64,000 nt of DNA from Termitomyces sp. T153 (Eukaryota; Basidiomycota; Agaricomycetes; Agaricales; Lyophyllaceae): NCBI GenBank assembly GCA_018296165.2, contig JACKQL020000001.1, positions 1,426,001-1,490,000 on the forward strand. Direction: 5' to 3'. The notes under the pieces are model-generated. The model was not told the origin of the DNA. It saw only the letters and a list, made by a program, of their open reading frames with translations, and searched no databases. This document shows, piece by piece, positions 46,720 through 57,072 of the stretch. Position 1 is the first letter of the stretch; each line of letters starts with the position of its first letter. The position numbers and the translations under genes were made by a program.

Positions 46720-47163
46720 CTCTGCCTTGTGTCTTATTGTTCTTATCTGTATTATCCAGAAAAACAGTCAAAAATACCTTACAAAAAACATTAAGTCCTT
46801 TTTGTCTTCATTACTTTTTCATTTTATTACTCCAGTTAAAAGGCCTTTCACAGACACTTTACCTTACTACTCTTTTGTTTCGATGCTGTGCTTGGCTATT
46901 CCATTGCCAGCACTCGGCACGCCTCTAGGGGTAAAACACCGTGATGATCTACTGAGCGTTTGCCTTCAAGATGTCGCTAGCGCTAGGCGACAATCGCTAG
47001 TATGCCTTTATTGATCTTGTTCTTTGTTTTTTCCTTTTGCTTCCCTCTCGATTTCTGAACCTTTGACAATATACTATATAATTTTGGGGCCCCTTAAGGG
47101 GGCTAGTCTGTGTCCATGCTATGAAAAACTAAAAAGAAAATTATATACAGGAGGCGATTGGTG
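46720..47163. other. Convergent spacer between pol and the antisense gene
   Basis: This AT-rich spacer contains a perfect 12-bp palindrome, ccccttaagggg (47,090-47,101). It should hold the 3' ends of two convergent transcripts: pol from the left and the element's antisense gene from the right. No terminator can be proven. Confidence 0.45.
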
Positions 47164-49173
47164 CTAAGCGTTGAGGTCAGCGTCGTTGTCAGGCACCTCC
47201 ATCGCCCCTGCCTCCTCCCAATCTCCCTCTCCGACGTTGTTCTCCTCCTGCCAGGCCAGGAAGGCCTGACAGTCATGCCGGTATCCCGCCAGAGTTGCCA
47301 ACGTTCGCCTAGTGACAGTGTAATGGGCCTGCGCCACTAACAACTCCTCCCTCGCCACCTCCAGCTCCCTCTGAAACCGCTGTTCCACTCCCGCCGCCCT
47401 CTCGTCAAAGTCCATTAGTGACGCTGCTGCTGTTAGCAGCATCAGCCAACCGAAGTCCTTGCCCAGCCATTCCAGCTTGTCATCGCCAACCTGGCGCAAA
47501 GGCATGTCGCTCCAGGTCCTCTAACAAAGTGGTTAGCAATCAAGAAACTAGCAAAAGAGAAAGACTTACTCTTCGCCGGACTTTGGCTTCCTCAGCCCTC
47601 TCCTCCTCTTTGTCCTCCTCAGCCGTGGCTGGGACAGCCTCAAGTTCCTCCTTGCCTTCGACCTCCATGTTGCTGGCCTCCCACTCTGCCTCAGTGACCG
47701 TTGCTAAGGGAGTAGTCTCCCTCATCTCCACATCCCCCGCTCCCTCCTTGCTAGCGACCATTCGAGGTCGCTTAGTGCTAGCAACCAATGCAGGACTTGC
47801 TGCTTGTTTCCGTGCCAAGGGCACGTTGCCGTCGCTGTTGTTGTCATCCTCGTCGCTCTCCACCACCTCTCTGCTCTTCACCTTAGTGCCTCCACTGCCT
47901 CCAACCACAGCTCCCTCCTGCAATGTTGGTAGGAGCAAGCTCAAATGCTTGACCTCCATGGGCTCCCCTCGCCTTGCCAACTTCCGCTGTCGCTCCACAA
48001 AAGCCCTCGCATTCCTTACCGACGCCGCCTTTGTCGCTATCCTCTTAGTGAACTTGCCACCAGTGCTCCTTGACGACTGTCCGCTGTGCAAGCAGCTTTT
48101 CCTCGTACTGTCGCAGCAATAACAGGGCTGGACCCCAGTGGGGTACCAGCAGCCCTCTGAGTCATTATTGGCCCAGCAGTTGTTGCACTAGAAGAATTTG
48201 TTAGCAACACAGAAAGAAACAATTGCTAAGTGCTTACCGCTCCTTGCGTGCGCTTATACTCTTGTCGCTTCTCTAGCGACACCGTTACTTTCCCCTTGGC
48301 CTTCTCTAACTTCACCCCAGCTCCCAGTCCAGTGTCCACCACCGTCAAGGCCTTTCACCAACAAAGGAGTGTCGCCAAGCGCTTGTTGGTAAACGTTTCT
48401 TCAATATCATCCTGCAAGAAAAAGTTAGTGAGCGTTGTCAAGAGTTAGCGAAAAAGAAGAAAAGGGACTCACCTCAATATCCTCGTCCTCCTCTTCCCGT
48501 GCCTTTCCCTTCCCCTTCCCTTTGCTCCTCGGGGTTGTTGCCAGTCTTGGCGATGTCGCCAACCCCCTAGCAACGCCGCCAGCTGCAGCCTTGGGAGTTG
48601 AGGGGCCCGCCTCTTGAATGTCCCCACAATTCACTGCCTCATCGTCCCCATGACCCTTGCTCTGTCCCTCCCCCCTCACTACTGCTAACGCACCTACTGG
48701 GTGCTGGAAGAAGAACTGGTCATTTGGCGACAATTCTTCAAAAAGCTGACATACCTTAGCAGTGTCGCTAGCGCTAGCGACTGCCGGGGCACTTACCGTC
48801 ATTCCCGCAGTAAGGTCGTCCATTAGGAACTCCAAGGAGGGATCGACTGGCACCTAGCAATCAAGTTAGAAATGTCATTAAAAGAATAAAAGCAAAGACT
48901 TATGAAATGAATGTTAAATGGGCGAACCCATTCCTCCCCCTTGTACTGCTCATATAATTGGCGACACTCTTTCTCGACAGTTGCCAACTCCGGCCACTCA
49001 ACTCCACTCCCTGCGGTCTTGAACCATTGCAGCCACGTCTGAAAGATAGCGGTGACCGCCAAGCGAGGATCCTTCACCAGGGAAGCATGAGCCACAGCAA
49101 GCAATTGGTCGACACGTTCCAGGAAAGCGTGGGCCATCATAGTTTTTTTGAACTGAGAGGCCAGATCAGACAT
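47164..49173 (-). CDS. Spliced antisense gene of family C element: Cys-cluster and coiled-coil protein
   Basis: This gene runs opposite to gag-pol, starting 179 bp inside the 3' LTR. Exon 1 gives MSDLASQFKKTMMAHAFLER, then FQTWLQWFKTAGSGVEWPEL and YEQYKGEEWVRPFN. Exon 2 (to about 48,474) has DPSLEFLMDDLTAGM, NDQFFFQHPVGAL and a Lys/Gly/Glu stretch. A GTGAGT...TTGCAG intron follows. Exon 3 ends EKRQEYKRTQGA at a GTAAGC...TTCTAG intron. Exon 4 starts CNNCW and carries CX2CX8CX8CX2CX6C, similar to a Zn2Cys6 or HTH-associated zinc cluster, then basic and acidic regions. After GTAAGT...TTGTTAG the last exon (to the TAG at 47,164-47,166) is a coiled coil (QRFQRELEVAREELLVAQAH). One frame problem lies near 48,355. 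It may be a regulatory or DNA-binding protein of the element; the function is unknown. Confidence 0.7.
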
Positions 49174-49342
49174 AGCAATAAAATTGAGATGGGAGGGGAG
49201 AATAGTAGATAAGAAGAAAGTGGGGATGATGAAGTTCAAGCAATACTGCCAGCCAGTTTTTATTCAAATCTCTTTGGTGCACGGACCAGGCAATCGAACA
49301 CGTGACTTTGAGGTTGACTGAGGACAGTCAATATTTCAGTAT

Positions 49343-49351
49343 GGGAGAGGA
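49343..49351 (+). other. Polypurine tract of family C element
   Basis: The purine run gggagagga directly precedes the 3' LTR start (TGATGAG). The second C-family copy has ggaggagga in the same place (read on its own strand next to 63,294). This is the expected primer site for plus-strand DNA synthesis. Confidence 0.7.
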
Positions 49352-50383
49352 TGATGAGCCCCAGTTTTTGCTGAGCACCATTTTCGGCATTCTTGTGGCA
49401 TTGCGGACTTAGCGGCAGCTGACTACTTTGTATTTGACATAAGTCACAACACTCAGCACATGGGACCAAGCCTGAGGGTTGGACCAAAGCACAAGACCCT
49501 AGCGACCACGAGACTTATTGAGCACAAGAAATATCATGAGGAGTCTGGAGCTTGGGCCTAGATCATCAAGGCCTAGACCCCCTAGCAATGATTACTAGCG
49601 ACCCTAGCGATCCTGGCAACAAAACAGCATTCTCCTACCATATAGGGACAAATTATCAGACGCGTACCTTTTTACTATCATTTTGTTTGCCGAGCTTACC
49701 AACACACTGAACGGCATCTACGCTTCAGGGGTTGACATCGGACTCTTTTCTTGTTTTGGTTGTGTTAGCAATTAAGCATTGCCAAGACTTTGCCTAGGAT
49801 TTTTCACTTAGTTACAGACTGACGCCTTGTATGCACCATAAGCACAGTGACAGATGCCATTGCTAGTAGTACTTATTTGTTTACTTTCACATACTATACT
49901 TTGAAACATATAAATACTGACTGTACGTAGACACATACATAGGGGACAGAGAATGGAGAACCCCCTTCGAAGTCAACTAGCTGCTCTCTCTCTCTCTCTC
50001 TCTCTAAGCCTACCAGCTCTATATTACACTTTGCCTTTCTTTCCCTTATCTTGTCTTTGACTCCGGCTTAGTGACGAGCCTCCTCTACTTCAACTTTGAC
50101 TTAGTTTGGTACCAACTGTGGGTACCTATTCACGTTAATTCGACTTAGCGACGCTAGCGACTTTGGCTAGTAATTAGATCAAGTTTGTCCCCTGCCTCCA
50201 CTGGTGATAGTGCCTTCTTTCTACTTCACCCCCACGTCACAACTTTTGCTCTAGTTCTCTGGGATGGTTACTGACTTGCCCTCAACTATTAAGTTCCTAC
50301 TGCCAGCTACCCTATCTAGTGACTAGTGTCAGGTCCTCTCTTTAGGTTTCCTGCATGGCACTAGGCAGCTTAGGAGCACATCA
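49352..50383 (+). repeat. 3' LTR of family C element
   Basis: This 1,032-bp LTR pairs with the one at 39,179. The length difference of 59 nt is fully explained by the CT run (48 nt), a 5-nt and a 6-nt indel. It is followed by ccgg, the target-site duplication. Confidence 0.92.
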
Positions 50384-50387
50384 CCGG

Positions 50388-50491
50388 AGTAGGCGCGGAG
50401 TGCTGGGGAAGTTCGACAAAGCATTGGGGGGTTCCGGGGGAGCAGGAGTTTGTTGGGCAGTGTTCGGGGTTTCAGGGAATGGGTTGTGACA
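50388..50491 (-). mobile_element. Family B solo LTR (B1), right part
   Basis: This is the remaining 104 bp of the LTR begun at 38,150, ending ggaatgggttgtgaca. It is followed by acttc (50,492-50,496), the duplicate of the bases before 38,150. Confidence 0.85.
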
Positions 50492-51299
50492 ACTTCCATG
50501 TGGAGTTTTTCCTGCTAGACCCCACCAAGATTGCTGCCTTGACACTATGTGACAGAGAGCAATATGGGCAAGGAAAGCATATGCTGGACAAGTACATCAA
50601 CTCCTTCCAGGCACTGGTTGAGCAAGCCACCTACCCCAATGGCCTTCAGTTATGCCTCACATTCCAAGATGGCCTGCACCCCATGCTAGTGGAATGCATT
50701 GACAATCTTGCAGAGGGCCACCTAGATGACAAAAGGATTGTGTTATAGTATGAGGTGGCCTGGGATCAGTAGCAACTCATGGAGATCTGGAGAGAGCTCT
50801 GCTGCCCACATCCCATGCTGTGCCCAGCTCCAGTCACCAGCCTCTGCCACTCTGTACCTGCTCACCCAACACCTGCCCCTACTCTGGCCATCCCCACAAT
50901 ATGCCCACTGCCACTAGGTATCCTCATGGACATGGACACAGCCAGACAGCTCTGCACTGCACCACTATTGTGTTGGAGATGCCAAAAGCCTGGGCACTTT
51001 GCATGATACTGCCCTTTGGGTCTGGAGGTATGTTACTTCTTCACAGCAGAGCAGGAAGAACTCCTCCTGCAACTGCTGGCTGCAAAGGATGCTGCCAGAG
51101 CTCTGTCACCAGACAAGCCAACACTGGAGTTGACTCCAGAGGAGATCAGCACATGCATATCACTCCTGGAGCTGGAGGAATTTTTAGTTGAGTGATGAAT
51201 GAGGTGTATGCCTCCATTGCTGGGTGCTCACAGGTTCTTGTGTCTGTCATTAGAAAATGAAATCACCTTTTCCAATGCTCCTCATTTTAAGACAGAAGA
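50492..51299 (+). pseudogene. Family A gag, part 2 (C-terminal, zinc knuckle)
   Basis: The reading continues in frame from part 1: HVEFFLLDPTKIAALTLCDR, then GKHMLDKYINSFQALVEQAT and LTFQDGLHPMLVECIDNLAE. After stops at about 50,746 and 50,770 it continues to a zinc knuckle CWRCQKPGHFA.YC (CCHC with a stop inside, about 50,970-51,010), and then EEQEELLLQLLAAKDAA-like sequence and an acidic end (ISTCISLLELEEFLVE). The block ends at the gaaga duplication next to the second B LTR. Confidence 0.8.
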
Positions 51300-52463
51300 T
51301 ATCAGGTTCTGCTGACCATGGAGGCTCAGCTACACTGGGCAAGTTCTTATTAGGCAAACACAATGTCATACACTGATAACCTGGTGTTCAGAAAAGGTCC
51401 AGGACTTCAGATACTGGTGAGGATAAGCAAGGGGGAGCAGTCCAAATAAGTCTGGAGTAGTCTGGCAAAGTCTAAGACAAGGTACAGAGAAGGTTTGGAT
51501 TTGAAGGGGTGTCAGGCACAAGTCCAGAAGTGAGTATTGGAAGTGCAGGGCAAATGGAGGCTATGCAAGTGATGGGAGTGGAGCTGGAGTTTGATGGGAG
51601 ATTAATAAATGTCAATGGGTCTTGGGGCTGAGCAATTAGCAAGGTCCAGAGTTGGTTTATGAATGTTTGAGGTTTGTAATCATAATTGCAGGGTTTGTAA
51701 TGGCATTAAAGTTTAAGGAACTTGAATGTGATAAAGGAAATGGAGTCAAACAAGATGAGACAGAGTCAAGGTAAGATTGAGATGGGAACAAAACTAGATT
51801 TAAGTGGAGATATGAAACAATAATGAGGCAATAACAGAGATAGAGATAAGACAAGACTAAGAGACTGAGATAAGACTGAGAGACTGAGGAAAGGGAAAAC
51901 ATAATATGGAATACAAAACACAAGAGAGAAGTGATCAGAACATAGGTAACGTTAAGCAATATCAAGACTAGAGCATGGAATGCTACTCTATAACTTATAT
52001 ACTGACTACTGGGACAGCTCTGGGAGTGGAGGGTCTGGTGGCAGGGCTTGTTGGAGTTATGTGGAGCTGGTGGGTTTCAGTTGTGATCAAGGGGTGGGCC
52101 ATGATGATATACTGATGGGATCATGATGCTATCAGTTGGGGATGTAGGCTGTCCTGGGGTCTTTGTGATGTAGAGCTGATCAGGTAAACTAGGGTGACAA
52201 ATTGGTGACATATGCTGGTGTTAGAAACAGTGGGGGAGGGTCCCAGGAGCTCAGGAGAGGCAGGAGAAGCATTGAAGGCTGCAGGAAAGGTGTTGGAGTT
52301 AGCTAGGAGGCTGTTAGAGTTTGCCAGATAAGCATTGAAGTTACCTGGAGTGCGTGCTGTGGGTGAACAAAGGTTGGGGGAGTTGAAGGGGGAGTTGGGA
52401 GGAACTCTGGGGGAGTGAGGTGGCTGAAAATGAGGTCTGGAGTTCTGGAAATGGGTTGTGATG
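51300..52463 (-). mobile_element. Family B solo LTR (B2)
   Basis: This LTR of 1,164 bp has slightly mutated ends (tatcagg...tgtgatg in place of tgtcagg...tgtgaca). It is flanked by gaaga on both sides (51,295-51,299 and 52,464-52,468). It has the same orientation as B1, and no internal region is attached. Confidence 0.85.
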
Positions 52464-52962
52464 GAAGAACCTCAACATTCTCCTCCAGACATACAAATAC
52501 CAACTCTGGAGGCCACACCAAGCTCCCTGGCACCTGCTAGGGTCCACCAGTGCTGCACTGCCTAGGCATGCCAAATGCCCCAACAGTATGTAATGGCTTC
52601 AAGCCAGTCTACCAACTCCCTGCACCTTGACATGGAGATAGAGACCATGGACACCCAGAAAACCCACAGAGTCACTGCTTTTTTAGATAGCAGAGCGACA
52701 GGACTATTCTTGGACTCAGAGTTTGTCAAGCACCATGGCCTGACAATGCAGCCCCTCCCCAAGCCCATTTTGGTCTACAACACTAATAGAATACCCAATA
52801 AAGCAGGTGCTATCAGCTCCATAATCAACCTCGTCCTTTGTTATTGGAATTATGCAGAGCATGCTGTTTTTGCTGTTACTAGCTTTAGTAGGCAGAACAT
52901 GATTTTTGGTTTCATATAGCTCCACAAGCACAACCCCAAAGTGGTTTGGACCAAGGGAGAGG
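52464..52962 (+). pseudogene. Family A pol start: protease region
   Basis: The frame gives HSPPDIQIPTLEATPSSLAP, then HRVTAFLDSRATGLFLDSEF, a retropepsin-like active site in which DSGATG has become DSRATG. YNTNRIPNKAGAISSIINLV and VTSFSRQNMIFGFI follow. The reading stops at KVVWTKGE, where the third B LTR begins (52,963). RT and integrase of family A are not in the window. Confidence 0.8.
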
Positions 52963-53919
52963 TGTCAGGTTCTGCTGACCATGGGAACTCAGCTACACTG
53001 GGCAAATCCTTACTAAGCAGATGCAATGTCCTGCACTGATAACTTGGTGTTTGGAGAGGGTCTAAACTTTGGATATTTGTGAGGATAAGTGAGAGAAAGT
53101 GGTTCAAACAAGTCTGGAGTGGTCTGGAGAAGTCTAAAACAAGGTATGGGGAAGAATTGAACTCAAAGGGGATGTCAGGCACAAGTCTGGAAGTGAGTAT
53201 TGGAGATGTGGGGCAAATGGAGGCTATGCAAGTGATGGGAGCAGGGCTGGAGTTTGACAGGGGATCAATAGAAGTTGATGGGTTTTTGGGCTGAGTGAGT
53301 AGTGAGGTCCAGAGTTGGTTTAAAGAATGTTTGAGGTTTGTAATTGTAAGTGTGAGGTTTGTAAAGGCATTAAGGTTGAAATGACCTGAAGATAATAAAG
53401 GAAATGGAGATGAATAAGATGAGACAGAGTCAAGATGAGATTGAAATGGGAACAAAAATAGATTCAAGTGGAGATATGAGATGATAACAAGATGATAACA
53501 GAGATAGAGATGAAACAAGACCAGGAGATTGAGATAAGACTGAGAGACTGAGAGAAAAGGAAACATAACACAGAACACAAAACATGAGAGAGGAACAATC
53601 AGACCATGAGTAAAGTTAAGCAATATCAAGACTAGAGTACAAGATGCTACTCTACAACTTATATACTGACTACTGCTGGAGAGCTCTGAGGGACAGCAGG
53701 TCTGGCAGTGGAGCTTGTCAGAGCCATGCAGAGTCAATGGGTGTTGATTGTGATCAGGAGACAGGCTATAGTAATATTCTGATGGGATCAGTTGAGGATG
53801 CAGGCTGTCCCAGAGTCATTGTGATGCTCTGGAGTTGGTCAGGTTAACTAGGGTGACTAGCTGGTGATGTATGCTGGAGTCAGGAACAGTGAGTGAGGGT
53901 TTCAGAGGCTCAGGAGAGG
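52963..53919 (-). mobile_element. Family B LTR (B3), interrupted
   Basis: This is the first 957 bp of another B LTR, starting tgtcaggttctgctgacc. It stops at caggagagg, a point internal to the other B LTRs (compare 52,250), where the next B LTR begins. The bases agagg precede both B3 (52,958-52,962) and B4 (53,915-53,919). The rest of B3 would lie beyond the window if B4 inserted here. Confidence 0.75.
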
Positions 53920-54981
53920 TGTCAGGTTCTGCTGACTATGGGGGCTCAGTTACACTGGGTGAGTCCTTACTAGGCAGACACGATGTCCTGCACTTATAAC
54001 CTAGTGCTCTGGGGTTTGCACAGAGTGTAGGGACTTGCAAGGGGAAGCTAAGGGGAGTGATCTAAGCAAGTCCAGAGTGGTCCAGGGAAGTCTAAGACCA
54101 AGTATATTAGATGTTGGCTTGGGTGGGTGTCAGGTACAAGTTTGTGGGCATGCAAATATATTGTGGGGTATGCAGAGGCTTTGCAAGTGATGGGAGCAGA
54201 GCTGGAGTTGGACATAGAGTCAATCAAGACTTGATGGGTTGCAGGGCTGAGCATGGAGTAAGGTCTGGAGTTGTTGTAAGAATGTTTGGGGGTCATAGCA
54301 CATGCATGGAGTTCACACTGACATTGGAATTGAAAGGAACTTAGAGAAACAAAGGAAATAGAGACAATCAAGATGAGATGAAGGTGAGATGAGATGAGAC
54401 TGAGAAAAGAGATAGATTCAAGGCTAGAAATAGAAACAGAGACAGAAAGAAATATGAGACACAAGTAACTAGTTAATGTAATATTAAGACTAGAATATGA
54501 GGAGCTACTCTATGACTTATATACTGACTACTGGATAGCTCTAGAAGACAGCAGGTATGGCAGTGGGGCTCAACAGAGCTGCGCAGAGTCAATGGGTATT
54601 GGGTATGATCAAGGGGTGGGCTGTAGCAATATTCTAATGGGATCAGTTGGGGATGTGGGTTGCTCTGGGGTTGTTGGGATGTGCTGGAGCAGGTCAGGTG
54701 AACTAGGGCAGTGGGTCAGAGGTGTATGTTGGAGCCAGGAATGGTGGGGGAGGGTTCCAGGAGCTCAGGGGAGTTGAGGGAAGCATTGCTGGCTGTGGAA
54801 AAGGTCATTGGAGTTAGCCAGAGGGGCCATCAGGATTTGCTGGAAAAGTATCAGAGTTACTCAGGATGGCTGCGGAGGGTGTCCAATGGTTGGGGGGCTT
54901 TGATGAGGCATTGGAGGAGGGACTCTGGAGGAGCGAGCAGGCTGGAAATGATGTTGAAGTTCCAGGGAGTGGGTCATGACA
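53920..54981 (-). repeat. 3' LTR of minus-strand family B element (B4)
   Basis: This 1,062-bp LTR has ends tgtcagg...catgaca. On the minus strand it begins TGTCATGACCC directly after the purine run gctgaagggggggtaa (54,982-54,997), which is the polypurine tract. This fixes it as the 3' LTR of the element to its right. Confidence 0.85.
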
Positions 54982-55192
54982 TTACCCCCCCTTCAGCATT
55001 GAGACCCTTGAGATGTGGGGCATAGTTTGAGGATTAGTGGGGCATGGAAATCAAAGTCAAGCAATATTGATCAAACTGCAGTAAGTGGTGGCATGAGGAA
55101 TAAAGTCAAAGTATGGCTGCTATTTGTCAGAGGGCTCTTTCTAAGTCATTAAAAAGGGTCAGACATACCTTGGAGTTTCTAAACTCTCTACA

Positions 55193-56351
55193 ATGTCCTC
55201 CTCTGCATATTCTCCTGCAGCATCCCCATCCCTTTCCACACAATCCTCTTTCTCCTCCTCCAAGAATTCCAAGAGTCATCAGAAACACAGATGTGTCTAG
55301 GCAATGTATTGCAGTCATAAGTGCAATCTTGTTCTTTGTGCTCTGAGTGCTGAAACAATTCCAGTAGAGTTGTCAGCAGCAGTGGCAGGCCCCTCGGGGC
55401 TTTTATTGGGTGAGGTCTCAGCACAGTTAGCAGCAGAGGCAGCCCCTGCCTCATATTCCAGGCCTGGCCTTGGCCCAGGAGTAGTCCATCCTGTTTCTGC
55501 AGGTTCAAGAGTTCCACAGGTGGAAGTAATGCTGGAGCAGTTCACAGAGGCTGCAGGGTGGGTGAGGGGCCCTCTGATCTTAAAGTGGTGCCAGGTGGTG
55601 GCCCCAATGAGTGATTGTCACATTTTCCCCCTTTCTAAGCTAATCTACTCCATAGTGTGCATCCTGCATCCAGTGGGGGGAGCAGTGCAAGTTCAAGGAA
55701 CCCATGTTAGGAGTGCAGCAGGACATGTTAGTGTCTTTTATGTCACTTGCAGCACAAAAAGTGTTCTGTCACCTTGAGTTGGTGCACTGCTTGTGTTATG
55801 GCAGAGTAAGGATGGGATCAGAAGTGGGTCACAGCACAGTTAGAGGAGGGGCAGAGGGGCAGAGTAATGGGGCAGGATTCTGGAGTAGAAGGAGGGGGTA
55901 GCACAGGGCAGTCCACAATGAAGGTTGGGCTCTCATGGGGCAGGTAGAAGGAGGGGGCCCTTTTGATGCAGGACAAGGAGAAGCAGAGGGTGTCACCATC
56001 ACTGGAGGTGGGGCCAAGCAAACAGGCATAGGAGGAGCAGGTGATGGCAGGCCCTGCAGGCTCCGCAGTGTATTCTCCAACCTCTGGAGCCCTAGTTGAG
56101 CAGTCTGCAGAGGAGCTGTGGTTGATTGCCAAGGCCTTTCTGTGGCGTTGGGTAGAGGGATTGGAGCGATTGTTGCTATGCAAGAGGAGGAGGCTTGGAG
56201 AGTTGGGGAGGATAAGGATGGGGTCTGGAAGGAGTGGGACAAGGCTTGGAGGGAGAGAGATGCAGTACAAAGAGATAAGGATGTGGCTATGGGGATGGCC
56301 ATGGAGCAATTGTCCCAGCTGCAGGAGTTGTGGGCTTGGGTGATGCAGTAG
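55193..56351 (+). pseudogene. Antisense ORF of family B element (coiled coil)
   Basis: On the plus strand, opposite to B4 gag-pol, a frame starts MSSSAYSPAASPSLSTQSSF about 210 bp inside the 3' LTR. It continues after a stop with VELSAAVAGPSGLLLGEVSA and PASYSRPGLGPGVVHPVSAG. Farther on it gives a strongly charged helical stretch, WKEWDKAWRERDAVQRDKD, then MAMEQLSQLQELWAW. Frames change and stops occur, so it is decayed. Its place and direction match the antisense gene of family C. Confidence 0.5.
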
Positions 56352-57072
56352 GAGGCATAAGCAGAGGTGGCGGTGCAGTGGTCAGAGGGGTTAGAGGTGC
56401 AGGGAACTCAGGGGGGCTCTAATGTAGAGGTGCCCCAGGAAATGGCAGGGAGGGTGCATAGGCAGGAGGAGTGGCTTGCCAATGAGGTGACCTTAGGGTA
56501 GCAGAGAATTCTTCATAAGCTAGCTCTATCTTCTTTTCAGTCCTTCTGTGCTGACATATCGTAGTAGATTGGGCCTAGGAGCACTGGATTCTACTGGATG
56601 GAGCATCGGTGGTACTTGCATCAATCTACAATGGGCTCTTGAGGATGCCCAGGGATCTTCTGCCAGAGTTGGGTCAGGGGGCTGAGTAGATGAGCCATTT
56701 GTTGGCAGGGCACTGACAGAGGACCACAGCAGATCCTGAGGCATGGTGGGAGGTAGCAACGGATGTGAGGGAATCACTTCTAGGGCACCCAGAGGTTCTA
56801 GCAATAGTGGTGGCTCAACTGGAAGTGGCTATGGTGGGGAGGAGAGCAGAGGTAGAGCTGGAGGGGGAGAGGAAGTAGGGGGTTTTCTTGGACTTGATTA
56901 GCCCACCTTTTGTAGTATCATGTAATACCATACTCTGTTCATACAACCATTTCAGGACTTTTGGCCTGGGAAGTTGAATTCTTTTTAGTATTAAGTGAGG
57001 GGGAATGAATAAAGCACATAGGGGGTACTTATGGGAGTTGAATCTCTGATAAACCAGAGGCAGGAATTATGC

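Larger units (their letters stand above)
39179..50383 (+). mobile_element. Complete family C Ty3-type LTR retrotransposon
   Basis: The element is bounded by two LTRs (39,179-40,269 and 49,352-50,383) with ends TGATG...CATCA, and is flanked by ccgg on both sides (39,175-39,178 and 50,384-50,387). Inside are gag, protease, RT, RNase H and integrase on the plus strand, and a separate spliced gene on the minus strand between pol and the 3' LTR. The LTRs differ by roughly 27 substitutions counted by eye, almost all transitions, plus length changes. Premature stops make gag-pol non-functional as it stands. It lies inside the solo LTR B1. Confidence 0.92.

Noticed and set aside
55829..56309. Long Pro/Ser-rich frames on the minus strand
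   Set aside because: They are the mirror of a charged coiled-coil frame on the plus strand; GC-skewed repeats give such frames by chance.
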